Source: Anaerolineae bacterium (GTDB lineage Bacteria > Chloroflexota > Anaerolineae > B4-G1 > DUEL01). Taken from it: a DNA stretch of 13,756 nt. A program made the position numbers and the translations under genes. Shown in pieces: positions 7,693 to 13,756 of this stretch (positions are counted from its first letter, which is position 1; each line of letters begins with the position of its first letter). The stretch spans positions 1 to 13,756 of the forward strand of contig JAOZPF010000045.1 of assembly GCA_029932895.1 (NCBI GenBank). The letters are read 5' to 3'. Below the pieces are notes generated by a model, which saw nothing but the letters and a program-made list of their open reading frames with translations, was not told the DNA's origin and did not search any database.

Positions 7693-9599
7693 TACTCCAT
7701 CACCGGTAAGACAAAGGTAAAGGCCGAGCCTTGCCCTGGCTGGCTATCCACCCAAATGCGACCGTTGTGCTTCTCGATCACCGATTTGACAATCGCCAAT
7801 CCCAATCCCGTTCCCTCGATCGTTTCCGTCTCTTCGCGCTCCACCCGATAGAAACGGTCAAAGATATAGGGTTGAGCACTCGGGGGAATCCCCATCCCGT
7901 TGTCGGTCACGCGCACAACCACGTACCCCTTTTCCTCCGTTGCCTCCACCGCCACCCATCCCCCCTCCTGGGTGTACTTGATACCATTGCTGAGGAGATT
8001 TTCAATAACCTGGCGCAGTCGCCGGGGGTTGCCGCGAACAAGAGGGAGAACCCGCCGCTTCCAGCGCAATGTCTGGCCTTTCTCCTCCGCGACGAGGCGG
8101 AACTCTTCTACAGCACCGTCGATGATGCCCTCCAGGTGAAGCGGCTCCATCTCCAGGTCGTACCCAGCCTCGATGCGGCCCAGGTCCAGCAGGTCGCCGA
8201 TCAAATCGGTGATGTGAGTGATGCTCTTTTGCACCCGCGCCACAAACTCTTGCTGTTGCTCATTCAGCGGCCCCACCTTCGCCAACAGGTCCACATACCC
8301 CCGGACCGTCGTCAGCGGCGTCCGCAAGTCGTGGGAAACGGTGGAGACGAACTCCGACTTGACCCGGTCAAGTTCCTTGAGGTGCGTGATGTCCTGCATC
8401 ATCAAGACAAACCCCACCTCCTCCACCGGCGTCACCTGCGCGCTATAGGTCCGACCATCGCGCGTCCCCACCTCGCCCCGGAGCGGCCGGCCGGTCCGGG
8501 AGGAGGTAGTAAGAAGGTCGCGCAACGATGGTTGGTGGATAGTCTCCAGCGCTGAGCGGCCCGTCACGTCCAGCCCCAGCCCCAGTGCAGCGCCAGCAGC
8601 CGGGTTGCAGAGGAGAATCTCCAGTCGCGGGTTGAGAATGACAACCCCCTCCTCCGTCTCCCGCAGCACGGCCCTCATCTTGTGCCGCTCCATCTCCGCC
8701 TCCTGGTAGAGACGGGCGTTCTCCACCGCCACCGCCGCATAATCAGCCAGTGCGGAGAGCAGGTGGACATCTCGCTCCGCAAAAGGACGGTCCTCCCGCC
8801 GATTGGTCACGCCCAGGACGCCGATGACCCCCCGCCCTGCCGCGCGGAGCGGCGCATAGACCAGCGCGTGGACCAGGTAGCCAGTCACCACCTTGGGCTG
8901 CCCCTGGGTCACCAGGAGCGGCTCCCCACTCTCCACCACCCGACCGGCTAGCGAATCCCGCACGGGGACGCGGAGAGCGCGCGCATGTTTCTCGTCCACG
9001 TTCTTGGCCGCCCGCAACACCAGATCACCGCCCCCCGGCTCGGTCAGCAACAGGAAACCCTCCTCGGCACGGGTGACAAAGACGCTGGCCTCTACCACAC
9101 GGGTGAGCACCGTCTGCAAATCGAGGGAGGAGGTGACCGAGCGGCCAATGGCGCTGAGCGTAGCGAATTCCCGTACCTGTTCCTCCAGCCGGCGGTTGGC
9201 TTTCCCCAACTCCTCTATCGATCTGGGGCGGTCCTCTGCCATTCCCCGCTGCACCGCCCGCACCATCTCGTCCAGCTCGAACGGCTTGATCACATAGTCC
9301 CGCACACCCAACCGCAGCGCACGGACAGCCAGTTCCTCCGAACCGTGCCCGGTCATCAGGATAGTCGGGATGTACAGCCCTTCCTGTTGTAGCGTCTGCA
9401 GCACATCGAGGCCGCTCCTCCCCGGCATCTGCTGGTCCAAGATGATCAGAGCGGGTCGCTCCTCCCGCGCCGCACGCAACCCGGACACACCATCGCCAGC
9501 CTCGATGACGTGGTAACCGGCCGGCTCGAGGACCATGCTGCGCAGGATGCTCCGCACCTCGTCGCTATCGTCCACAACCAGGATTCGTTCTCCAGCCAA
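7692..9599 (-). CDS. Soluble hybrid histidine kinase: REC-GAF-PAS-HisKA-HATPase
   Basis: A 635-residue cytoplasmic kinase with no membrane segment. The receiver domain comes first (1-120): acidic pair D10/D11, phospho-acceptor D55, T83 and K105. A coiled linker (125-148) leads to a GAF domain (about 145-300) and a PAS domain (about 305-410, with GVVILNPRLEILLCNPAA). HisKA has SHDLRTPL with phospho-acceptor His423. HATPase_c has the N box around N534/N538, the G1 box DNGMGI (566-571) and G2 GTGLGL (596-601). The start is TTG at 9599: GGAGG lies seven bases upstream, the receiver begins immediately, and there is no earlier in-frame ATG. Having the receiver at the N-terminus means it probably takes phosphate or a signal from another kinase and controls its own output. 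The promoter is separate from, and faces, that of the rightward kinase. The signal is unknown. Confidence 0.93.
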   Translation of the reverse strand: MAGERILVVDDSDEVRSILRSMVLEPAGYHVIEAGDGVSGLRAAREERPALIILDQQMPGRSGLDVLQTLQQEGLYIPTILMTGHGSEELAVRALRLGVRDYVIKPFELDEMVRAVQRGMAEDRPRSIEELGKANRRLEEQVREFATLSAIGRSVTSSLDLQTVLTRVVEASVFVTRAEEGFLLLTEPGGGDLVLRAAKNVDEKHARALRVPVRDSLAGRVVESGEPLLVTQGQPKVVTGYLVHALVYAPLRAAGRGVIGVLGVTNRREDRPFAERDVHLLSALADYAAVAVENARLYQEAEMERHKMRAVLRETEEGVVILNPRLEILLCNPAAGAALGLGLDVTGRSALETIHQPSLRDLLTTSSRTGRPLRGEVGTRDGRTYSAQVTPVEEVGFVLMMQDITHLKELDRVKSEFVSTVSHDLRTPLTTVRGYVDLLAKVGPLNEQQQEFVARVQKSITHITDLIGDLLDLGRIEAGYDLEMEPLHLEGIIDGAVEEFRLVAEEKGQTLRWKRRVLPLVRGNPRRLRQVIENLLSNGIKYTQEGGWVAVEATEEKGYVVVRVTDNGMGIPPSAQPYIFDRFYRVEREETETIEGTGLGLAIVKSVIEKHNGRIWVDSQPGQGSAFTFVLPVME

Positions 9600-9632
9600 A
9601 TTTCTCCCTCCGAACGACGGAAATCCCTACGC

Positions 9633-9641
9633 ACTATAGCA
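9633..9641 (-). promoter_or_regulatory. Extended -10 promoter element of the leftward kinase
   Basis: On the minus strand TGC-TATAGT (9633-9641) is an extended -10 with a 5/6 hexamer. No good -35 is visible at the expected distance (at best 3/6 near 9656-9662), which the extended -10 could offset. Transcription would start near 9626, leaving a leader of about 26 bases with the GGAGG site. Confidence 0.5.
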
Positions 9642-9674
9642 CAAATTGGGCTAGAAGGCCAGTCGGTACATCAC

Positions 9675-9702
9675 TTGTCCCCTTCCCCAAATCACTTATA
9701 AT
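9675..9702 (+). promoter_or_regulatory. Sigma-70-type promoter of the rightward kinase operon
   Basis: A -35-like TTGTCC (9675-9680, 4/6), a 16-bp spacer and a perfect -10 TATAAT (9697-9702). The predicted start near 9709 falls just after an upstream in-frame TTG (9707). That TTG is therefore unlikely to be used, and the ATG at 9755 is preferred. Confidence 0.65.
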
Positions 9703-9754
9703 GTAATTGCGGACGAGGACGACGAACTACAGGGCGACTGCCGAAAAGACAACG

Positions 9755-11416
9755 ATGACCGAGAGAGAGCAGCAATACACAGCCCGAGTGCTGGTCGCCG
9801 ACGATGACCCGCGAATGATCCACCTGGTCCGCGAGGTCCTCGAACTGGACCACTGCCAGGTGCTGGAGGCTCATTCGGGCGAGGAGGCGCTGGACATCCT
9901 GCGGCGAGAGAGCGACGCAGGCCGCGTGGTGGACGTGTTGGTGCTCGACATTCGGATGCCCGGCATCGACGGGTTCCAGGTTCTCTCCCGCGTCAAGTCC
10001 GACCCCATCCTCTCCCGCGTCTCCATCCTGGTCACCACCGCTCTGACCTCGGTGAACGACAAGACAGCAGGGTTAGAGATGGGGGCTGACGACTACCTGA
10101 CCAAGCCCTTTGACCCACGGGAGCTACTGGCGCGCGTCCAGGCGATCATGCGCATCCGGCAGACGGAACAGGCTCTCCGCCAGCGCAACCGGGAACTGGC
10201 TGCTCTCAACGAGGTCAGCCGCACCGTGACCTCTAGCCTTGACCTGGACGAAGTGCTGGTCGCCACGATGCAGGGCATCCGCGAGATTCTCCAGGTCGAG
10301 GCCGGCTCGCTGGTCCTGGTGGACGAGGAGAGCGGCGACCTGGTGGTTCAGAAAACCCTCAGCCCGGAACATGGCTGGATCACCGGCCGGACCCTCAAGC
10401 CCGGCGAGGGCATCATCGGCCACATCGTCGCCACCGGACAACCCGCTCTGGTCAATGACGTGGCGGAGGACCCCTTCTTCCGCCCCCAGATAGACGGTGG
10501 CAGCGGGTTCACCCCCCGCACCATTCTCTGCGTCCCGCTCACCGTCCGCGACCGGATCATCGGGGTGATCCAGGTGATCAACAAGCTCGACGGAGTCTTT
10601 ACGCCAGCCGACTCGGACCTCTTGCAGACGATGGCGGGGGCGGTGGCGGTGGCGGTGGAGAACGCCCAGCTCTATGCCGAACTGGCCGACTTTGCCACCG
10701 AGTTGGAGCGCTCTCAGGCCCAACTCGTCCAGGCAGAAAAGATGGCCGCCATTGGCCGGTTGGCTGCCTCTATCGCCCACGAGATCAACAACCCTCTCCA
10801 GGCGATCCACAACAGCCTGTACCTGACCACGATAAAACGATTGCCGGAAGAGAAACGGAGCCAATACTTGACCAAGGCTCAGGAGAACGTAGAGCGGCTG
10901 ATCGAGATCGTCCAACGCATGCTGGACTTTTATCGCCCTTCCAAGGGGGGCATCACCCAGACGGACATCAACCAGGTCATCCAGAACACTCTGGCCATCG
11001 CCGACAAACGGTTGCAGCACAGTCACATTCGCGTCCACACGCGCCTGGCCAAGAACTTGCCACCCATCCCCGCCATACCCGATCAACTGGCACAGGTCTT
11101 TTTGAACATCATCATCAATGCCATCGAGGCAATGCCGGATGGAGGCGACCTGCGGATAGGCACCCTGCTGAGCGAGGACGGGGAATGGGTTCTGGCTGCC
11201 CTGCGCGATTCAGGGCCCGGCCTGGCCCCCGAGGAAGCGAGTCACGTCTTTGAGCCGTTCTACACCACCAAACCACAGGGCACCGGGCTTGGGTTAGCCA
11301 TCAGCTATGGCATCGTCGAGCGGCATGGAGGCACCATCAAAATCTCCAGTCAGCCCGGCCTGGGAGCCACATTTATCGTCCAACTTCCGGTGCATACCGT
11401 CCACCCGCAGAGCTAG
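9755..11416 (+). CDS. Soluble hybrid histidine kinase: REC-GAF-HisKA-HATPase
   Basis: A 553-residue cytoplasmic kinase, again receiver-first and without membrane segments. The receiver (about 10-130) has D16/D17, phospho-acceptor D65, T95 and K117. A helical linker (about 133-155) leads to a GAF domain (about 155-305, including PGEGIIGHIVATGQP). A coiled coil (305-332) then leads to HisKA with AHEINNPLQAI and phospho-acceptor His342, an NtrB/ZraS-like H box unlike the SHDLRTPL of the leftward kinase. HATPase_c has an N box (N451/N455), DSGPGL (485-490), an F box EPFYTTK and GTGLGL (509-514). ATG at 9755 is used because the promoter overlaps the more upstream TTG; its ribosome site is poor (GAAAAG). 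Nine bases separate the stop from the next ATG, so it is in one operon with the PhoB-type regulator, its most likely phosphotransfer partner. Confidence 0.92.
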   Translation: MTEREQQYTARVLVADDDPRMIHLVREVLELDHCQVLEAHSGEEALDILRRESDAGRVVDVLVLDIRMPGIDGFQVLSRVKSDPILSRVSILVTTALTSVNDKTAGLEMGADDYLTKPFDPRELLARVQAIMRIRQTEQALRQRNRELAALNEVSRTVTSSLDLDEVLVATMQGIREILQVEAGSLVLVDEESGDLVVQKTLSPEHGWITGRTLKPGEGIIGHIVATGQPALVNDVAEDPFFRPQIDGGSGFTPRTILCVPLTVRDRIIGVIQVINKLDGVFTPADSDLLQTMAGAVAVAVENAQLYAELADFATELERSQAQLVQAEKMAAIGRLAASIAHEINNPLQAIHNSLYLTTIKRLPEEKRSQYLTKAQENVERLIEIVQRMLDFYRPSKGGITQTDINQVIQNTLAIADKRLQHSHIRVHTRLAKNLPPIPAIPDQLAQVFLNIIINAIEAMPDGGDLRIGTLLSEDGEWVLAALRDSGPGLAPEEASHVFEPFYTTKPQGTGLGLAISYGIVERHGGTIKISSQPGLGATFIVQLPVHTVHPQS

Positions 11417-11425
11417 GAGCAGGCA

Positions 11426-12247
11426 ATGGAAACGACATGGCGACCGCGCATTCTCGTGGTAGACGACGAGACCACCACCCGCATCTCTCTGGCCGAGGTC
11501 CTCAAGCTGGAGGGGTACGAGGTGGACACCGCCGCCAGCGGCGAGGAAGCCCTCACCCTCATCAACGAGCACCCCCCTTTCAACCTGACGATACTGGACC
11601 TCAAGATGCCGGGAATGGACGGATTGGAACTGACCAAGGCGGTGCAGACCCGGTCGCCCGAGACGGTCATCATCCTGCTGACAGCCTTTGGCACCCTGGA
11701 GACAGCCATCGAGGCCATCCGGCGGGGCGCTCACGATTACCTGCTCAAACCGTGCCCCGTGCCCCAGATCCTGGAGAGCGTGCGCAAAGGGCTGACCAAG
11801 CAGCAGCGGGAGCAGCACCGGCGAGAGCTGGTCTCGCAGTTGGAACAGACCCTCTCGGAGCTGACAACTGTCGAGCAACTGGGCGGTGAACAAACCGCCC
11901 CTCTCTCCGCCGTCAAACGAGTGCTGACAGTACAGGATGTCCGCATCGACCGCGAGCGCCACACCGTCACCATCGGCGGCGAAGCGGTGAACCTGACGCC
12001 GACCGAGTTCAAGCTTCTCCTCTGCATGATGGAGAACCCCGACCAGGTCTATACCCCCCAGCAGTTGGTCCGCCACGCCCAGGGGTACGAAGCCGACCCC
12101 TGGGGAGCGCGGGCCATCGTCCGCGTCCACGTCCGTCGGCTGCGGCGCAAGCTGGAGCCCGACCCCAGCCAGCCCCGCTACATCGTCAATGTGCGCGGGG
12201 TGGGGTACATGTTCCCTTCCAGCACGCCGGAGGACAAGAGTTCCTGA
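11426..12247 (+). CDS. OmpR/PhoB-family response regulator
   Basis: A 273-residue DNA-binding response regulator. The receiver domain (8-122) carries D13/D14, phospho-acceptor D58 in LDLKMPGMDG, T86 and K108. K108 is followed by PC where PF is usual. An unusually long helical linker (about 120-165, QQREQHRRELVSQLEQTLSE) joins it to a winged-helix effector domain (about 168-265). That domain contains the LTPTEFKLLL helix (190-199), a VRVHVRRLRRKLEP recognition helix (232-245) and the RYIVNVRGVGYMF wing (251-263). AGGAG at 11415-11419, overlapping the previous stop, is six bases before the ATG. It sits between a kinase gene and a receiver-Roadblock gene. Three 11-bp-spaced direct repeats just after its stop look like its own kind of operator, suggesting it controls the downstream gene. 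The domain calls are strong; the target genes are inference. Confidence 0.94.
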   Translation: METTWRPRILVVDDETTTRISLAEVLKLEGYEVDTAASGEEALTLINEHPPFNLTILDLKMPGMDGLELTKAVQTRSPETVIILLTAFGTLETAIEAIRRGAHDYLLKPCPVPQILESVRKGLTKQQREQHRRELVSQLEQTLSELTTVEQLGGEQTAPLSAVKRVLTVQDVRIDRERHTVTIGGEAVNLTPTEFKLLLCMMENPDQVYTPQQLVRHAQGYEADPWGARAIVRVHVRRLRRKLEPDPSQPRYIVNVRGVGYMFPSSTPEDKSS

Positions 12248-12253
12248 GCGCCC

Positions 12254-12282
12254 CCGTAACACAACCGTAACTGCTTCGCAAC
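12254..12282 (+). promoter_or_regulatory. PhoB-box-like operator: three direct repeats at 11-bp spacing
   Basis: CCGTAAC occurs at 12254-12260 and again at 12265-12271. A degenerate TCGCAAC (5/7) follows at 12276-12282. Each copy is seven bases followed by a four-base spacer (ACAA, TGCT), the geometry known for PhoB/OmpR-family dimers binding head-to-tail. The array begins seven bases after the stop of a PhoB-family regulator gene. A weak -10 (TATTCT, 12295-12300) lies 12 bases downstream with no -35, as in activated pho promoters. Geometry is seen directly; identity of the bound protein is inferred. Confidence 0.6.
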
Positions 12283-12294
12283 CCCCATCCGCTC

Positions 12295-12300
12295 TATTCT
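12295..12300 (+). promoter_or_regulatory. Possible activator-dependent -10 for the REC-Roadblock gene
   Basis: TATTCT matches the -10 consensus at 4/6 and follows the direct repeats by 12 bases, with no -35 hexamer where one is expected. If used, the transcript would start near 12307 and have a leader of about 100 bases containing the hairpin at 12315-12350. The match is weak on its own and depends on the operator reading. Confidence 0.35.
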
Positions 12301-12314
12301 GTGATACCCTGTTA

Positions 12315-12350
12315 GCGGGCAAGGGCATCCCTCACAGAGGGAATGCCCGC
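12315..12350 (+). promoter_or_regulatory. Leader hairpin with two competing pairings
   Basis: GGGCATCCCTC (12323-12333) pairs with GAGGGAATGCCC (12337-12348) across a 3-base loop, with one bulged base. GCGGGC (12315-12320) can instead pair with GCCCGC (12345-12350), keeping the inner CCCTC/GAGGG stem. No T-run follows, so a simple intrinsic terminator is doubtful. It lies between the PhoB-type regulator and the REC-Roadblock gene and could set their relative expression or protect the upstream 3' end. Confidence 0.5.
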
Positions 12351-12405
12351 CAATGTCCCACCATCACACCTGCCCCGACAACCAAATCAGCGGCGGAGAC
12401 TGGAT

Positions 12406-13317
12406 GTGGAAACGGAACAGAAATGGGTTTTGATCGTTGACGACGAAGAACAGGTCGCTCTTTCCCTGGAGGAGACTCTGAGGACGATGGGGGACGACCT
12501 GGCCGCGATCAGCGTGGGATCGGCCGAAGAGGCTCTGGAACAATTCGCACACCACCCCTTCGACCTGCTGGTCACGGACCTGCGAATGCCGGGGATGGAT
12601 GGGCTGGAGTTGATCCGGCGGGTGCGAGACTCGCATCCGCATGTCCCAGCCATCCTGATCACGGCCTACGGGTCGGACGAGACGGAGATAGAGATACAGC
12701 ATCTCCGGCTTGCCTCCTACCTGACCAAGCCGTTCCGGATCACCGAGTTTATGCGAGTCGTGGAACAGGCGCTCCGCCTGAAACAACCGGACCGCACAGC
12801 TCCCTCCCCTCCCCCCGGTCAGGCGAAGGGGATTGAGCGCGTTCTGACGACGTTGCGGCGTGCCACGGGCGCTCAATGCCTCCTGTTAGCAGACAGGAAA
12901 GGGCGGCTCCTGGCCCAAGTTGGGAGTGCCAAACCCATCCCGTTGGAGAGGGTTCTATCTGTTCTAGCAGAGGAGATCGCGATCACCACACGGATGAATC
13001 GCTATCTGCGGGGCCAGGTAGAGACGAGCATGCACCACTATGAGGGCGAGCGGCACCGCATTTATGCGGCGGTCGCCACCGACGGCCCATTGCTGGTGGT
13101 GGTCATGAATCAGCAGGGGGCCTTTCGCCAATCGGGCGTGACCTGGCTGTTCCTCCGGCGCGCGTTGCACGAACTGCGGCGACTCTCACGGCAGGCGGAG
13201 AGAAGGAACATCTCCCCACCGACAGCCACCACACCTCCTCCTGGCGACCTGACCCCAGCCCAGGCTCAAGCACTGGGGCTGTCGGAGGAGCCAGAAGCAG
13301 GCGAGGGGTCAGCATGA
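12406..13317 (+). CDS. Receiver-Roadblock/LC7-like fusion protein
   Basis: A 303-residue soluble protein. The receiver (about 7-125) has all key residues: D12/D13, phospho-acceptor D58 in TDLRMPGMDG, T86 and K108. A Pro-rich hinge (132-139) follows. Residues 141-262 look like a Roadblock/LC7 (MglB-like) domain: a leading helix, strand-turn-strand CLLLADRKGRLLAQVG (158-173), a long helix (179-200), strands around 208-224 and 228-235, and a final helix (243-262). The tail (270-303) is Pro/Thr-rich, acidic and probably disordered. Roadblock proteins regulate Ras-like GTPases such as MglA or act as dimeric scaffolds, so phosphorylation may gate a GTPase or polarity output. I start at GTG 12406 because GGAG lies seven bases upstream and the receiver begins at once. 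The in-frame ATG at 12343 lies inside the leader hairpin. The Roadblock call is by pattern only. Confidence 0.85.
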   Translation: METEQKWVLIVDDEEQVALSLEETLRTMGDDLAAISVGSAEEALEQFAHHPFDLLVTDLRMPGMDGLELIRRVRDSHPHVPAILITAYGSDETEIEIQHLRLASYLTKPFRITEFMRVVEQALRLKQPDRTAPSPPPGQAKGIERVLTTLRRATGAQCLLLADRKGRLLAQVGSAKPIPLERVLSVLAEEIAITTRMNRYLRGQVETSMHHYEGERHRIYAAVATDGPLLVVVMNQQGAFRQSGVTWLFLRRALHELRRLSRQAERRNISPPTATTPPPGDLTPAQAQALGLSEEPEAGEGSA

Positions 13318-13529
13318 ACGAGACCAAAGCAAAAGAGAAGAATGGCCCAAACCGCTGGCAGGCAGCCAGGACCACAGAACATCTGCCGGGAGCGAACGAT
13401 ATGCAGGTGCGACGACTGAGGCGGGTGCTGCGCCACGCGCTCTGGTTCAGCCGTCACCGGAGAGAGGGGAAACGAGGGAGCGATCTCGCCGCCAGAGCTC
13501 GGCCCCCCGCCACAGAGACCCCGGAATAG
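13314..13529 (+). CDS. Small basic hypothetical protein, 71 aa
   Basis: I do not recognise this ORF. Its ATG overlaps the stop of the REC-Roadblock gene by four bases (ATGA), and GAGGGG sits upstream at 13303-13308, so it could be translated by coupling. The product is hydrophilic and very basic, with a central VRRLRRVLRHALWFSRHRR stretch (33-51) that could form an amphipathic helix, and a Pro/Thr-rich acidic end. It has no signal peptide or known motif. Its last 83 bases are antisense to the minus-strand frame ending at 13447, so one of the two may be spurious. The operon position favours a real gene; the lack of a family leaves it uncertain. Confidence 0.45.
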   Translation: MNETKAKEKNGPNRWQAARTTEHLPGANDMQVRRLRRVLRHALWFSRHRREGKRGSDLAARARPPATETPE

Positions 13530-13756
13530 TTTCGCTTTCGGGGCGACCTTCTGTAGAACAAGCCACCAGGTCGAGTCCTGCGCTCTGGATGAGAGAACGC
13601 ACCAATTCGCCAGTGGTATCCAAACTGGAACGCATCTTGCGCCACAGGTGTATCTCACTTTGGGGCGGGTTGCCCGGCAGGGAAGCCGCGAAGACGTCGA
13701 GTCCGTAGCTTGGAGGTCGCGCTCCAAGCGCGACGTCTGGAATATAGGCTTTAGCC
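13447..13756 (-). CDS. Partial hypothetical protein, 5' end beyond the window
   Basis: This minus-strand frame is open from the window edge to TGA at 13447-13449 (about 102 residues). Its composition is more protein-like than the alternative minus frames, which are rich in Cys, Trp and Ser. Readable parts include SLPGNPPQSEIHLWRKMRSS (25-44) and TTGELVRSLIQSAGLDLVAC (47-66). I recognise no family. Third-position GC is lower than in the neighbouring genes. The first 20 or so residues are encoded by the inverted-repeat cluster at 13708-13734, and the end overlaps the 71-residue plus-strand ORF. It could be the C-terminus of a gene converging on the signalling operon, or chance openness of a repeat element. 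An in-frame ATG exists at 13635, but the frame does not stop before it, so the true start is probably outside. Confidence 0.4.
   Translation of the reverse strand, partial: AKAYIPDVALGARPPSYGLDVFAASLPGNPPQSEIHLWRKMRSSLDTTGELVRSLIQSAGLDLVACSTEGRPESETIPGSLWRGAELWRRDRSLVSPLSGDG
13519..13543. terminator. Possible hairpin at the end of the small ORF
   Basis: CCCCGGAA (13519-13526) can pair with TTTCGGGG (13536-13543), one pair being G-T, around a 9-base loop that contains the TAG stop of the 71-residue ORF. No T-run follows. It may mark the 3' end of the signalling operon, but the evidence is weak. Confidence 0.3.
13708..13734. repeat. Nested, mutually exclusive inverted repeats (REP-like)
   Basis: GCTTGGAG (13708-13715) pairs with CTCCAAGC (13722-13729) around a 6-base loop. 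GTCGCGC (13716-13722) pairs with GCGCGAC (13728-13734) around a 5-base loop. The two perfect stems share bases and cannot form together. They are flanked by two GACGTC sites (13693-13698, 13732-13737), and a small GGCT/AGCC stem (13747-13756) ends the window. The density suggests a REP-like dispersed element; copy number cannot be judged from one window. Confidence 0.55.

Noticed and set aside
9707..9754. TTG-started 16-residue extension of the rightward kinase
   Set aside because: The TTG sits at the predicted transcription start, a few bases after the -10, so it could not have a ribosome site.
11294..12328. 344-residue minus-strand ORF opposite the PhoB-type regulator
   Set aside because: Antisense shadow spanning a kinase end, a regulator and an intergenic operator; no domain recognised.
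13266..13727. 153-residue minus-strand ORF at the right end
   Set aside because: Rich in Cys, Trp and Ser, antisense to the end of the REC-Roadblock gene, and less protein-like than the frame ending at 13447.

Overview
The window is GC-rich bacterial chromosome with tightly packed genes, some TTG and GTG starts, and clear sigma-70-type promoters. A lipoprotein with a long Thr-Pro linker joined to a DUF3048 domain, class A penicillin-binding proteins with an Ig-like tail, and soluble receiver-headed GAF kinases are a combination I associate with Chloroflexota (Anaerolineae-like). The phylum is an inference from gene content, not a database result.

Left part (1-3562): a short 9-bp tandem repeat leads into an extended SDR / NAD-dependent sugar epimerase-like gene. 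It converges, with a 12-bp gap, on a large membrane-anchored penicillin-acylase-family Ntn hydrolase on the minus strand.

Cell-envelope block (3562-7670): a divergent promoter pair separates the acylase from a rightward operon. The operon holds a DUF3048 (YerB-like) lipoprotein, a short ORF that is an internally deleted class I SAM methyltransferase, and a bifunctional class A penicillin-binding protein. The three genes overlap (11 bp and 4 bp), so they are probably translationally coupled.

Signalling block (7692-13529): two soluble histidine kinases that both begin with a receiver domain are transcribed away from each other from facing promoters. The leftward one is REC-GAF-PAS-HisKA-HATPase. 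The rightward one is REC-GAF-HisKA-HATPase and is followed by a PhoB/OmpR-type response regulator. Then come three 11-bp-spaced direct repeats with PhoB-box geometry, a leader hairpin, a gene fusing a receiver to a Roadblock/LC7-like domain, and a small basic ORF overlapping it by 4 bp. No kinase has a transmembrane sensor. The module looks like an intracellular phosphorelay with one DNA-binding output and one output that may act on a small GTPase.

Right edge (13447-13756): an open minus-strand frame runs in from beyond the window and overlaps a cluster of nested inverted repeats. It is either the 3' end of a converging gene or a REP-like intergenic element.

The strongest candidates for something new are the receiver-Roadblock fusion with its adjacent PhoB-box-like operator, and the shortened methyltransferase that appears to survive as a coupling ORF ahead of the penicillin-binding protein.
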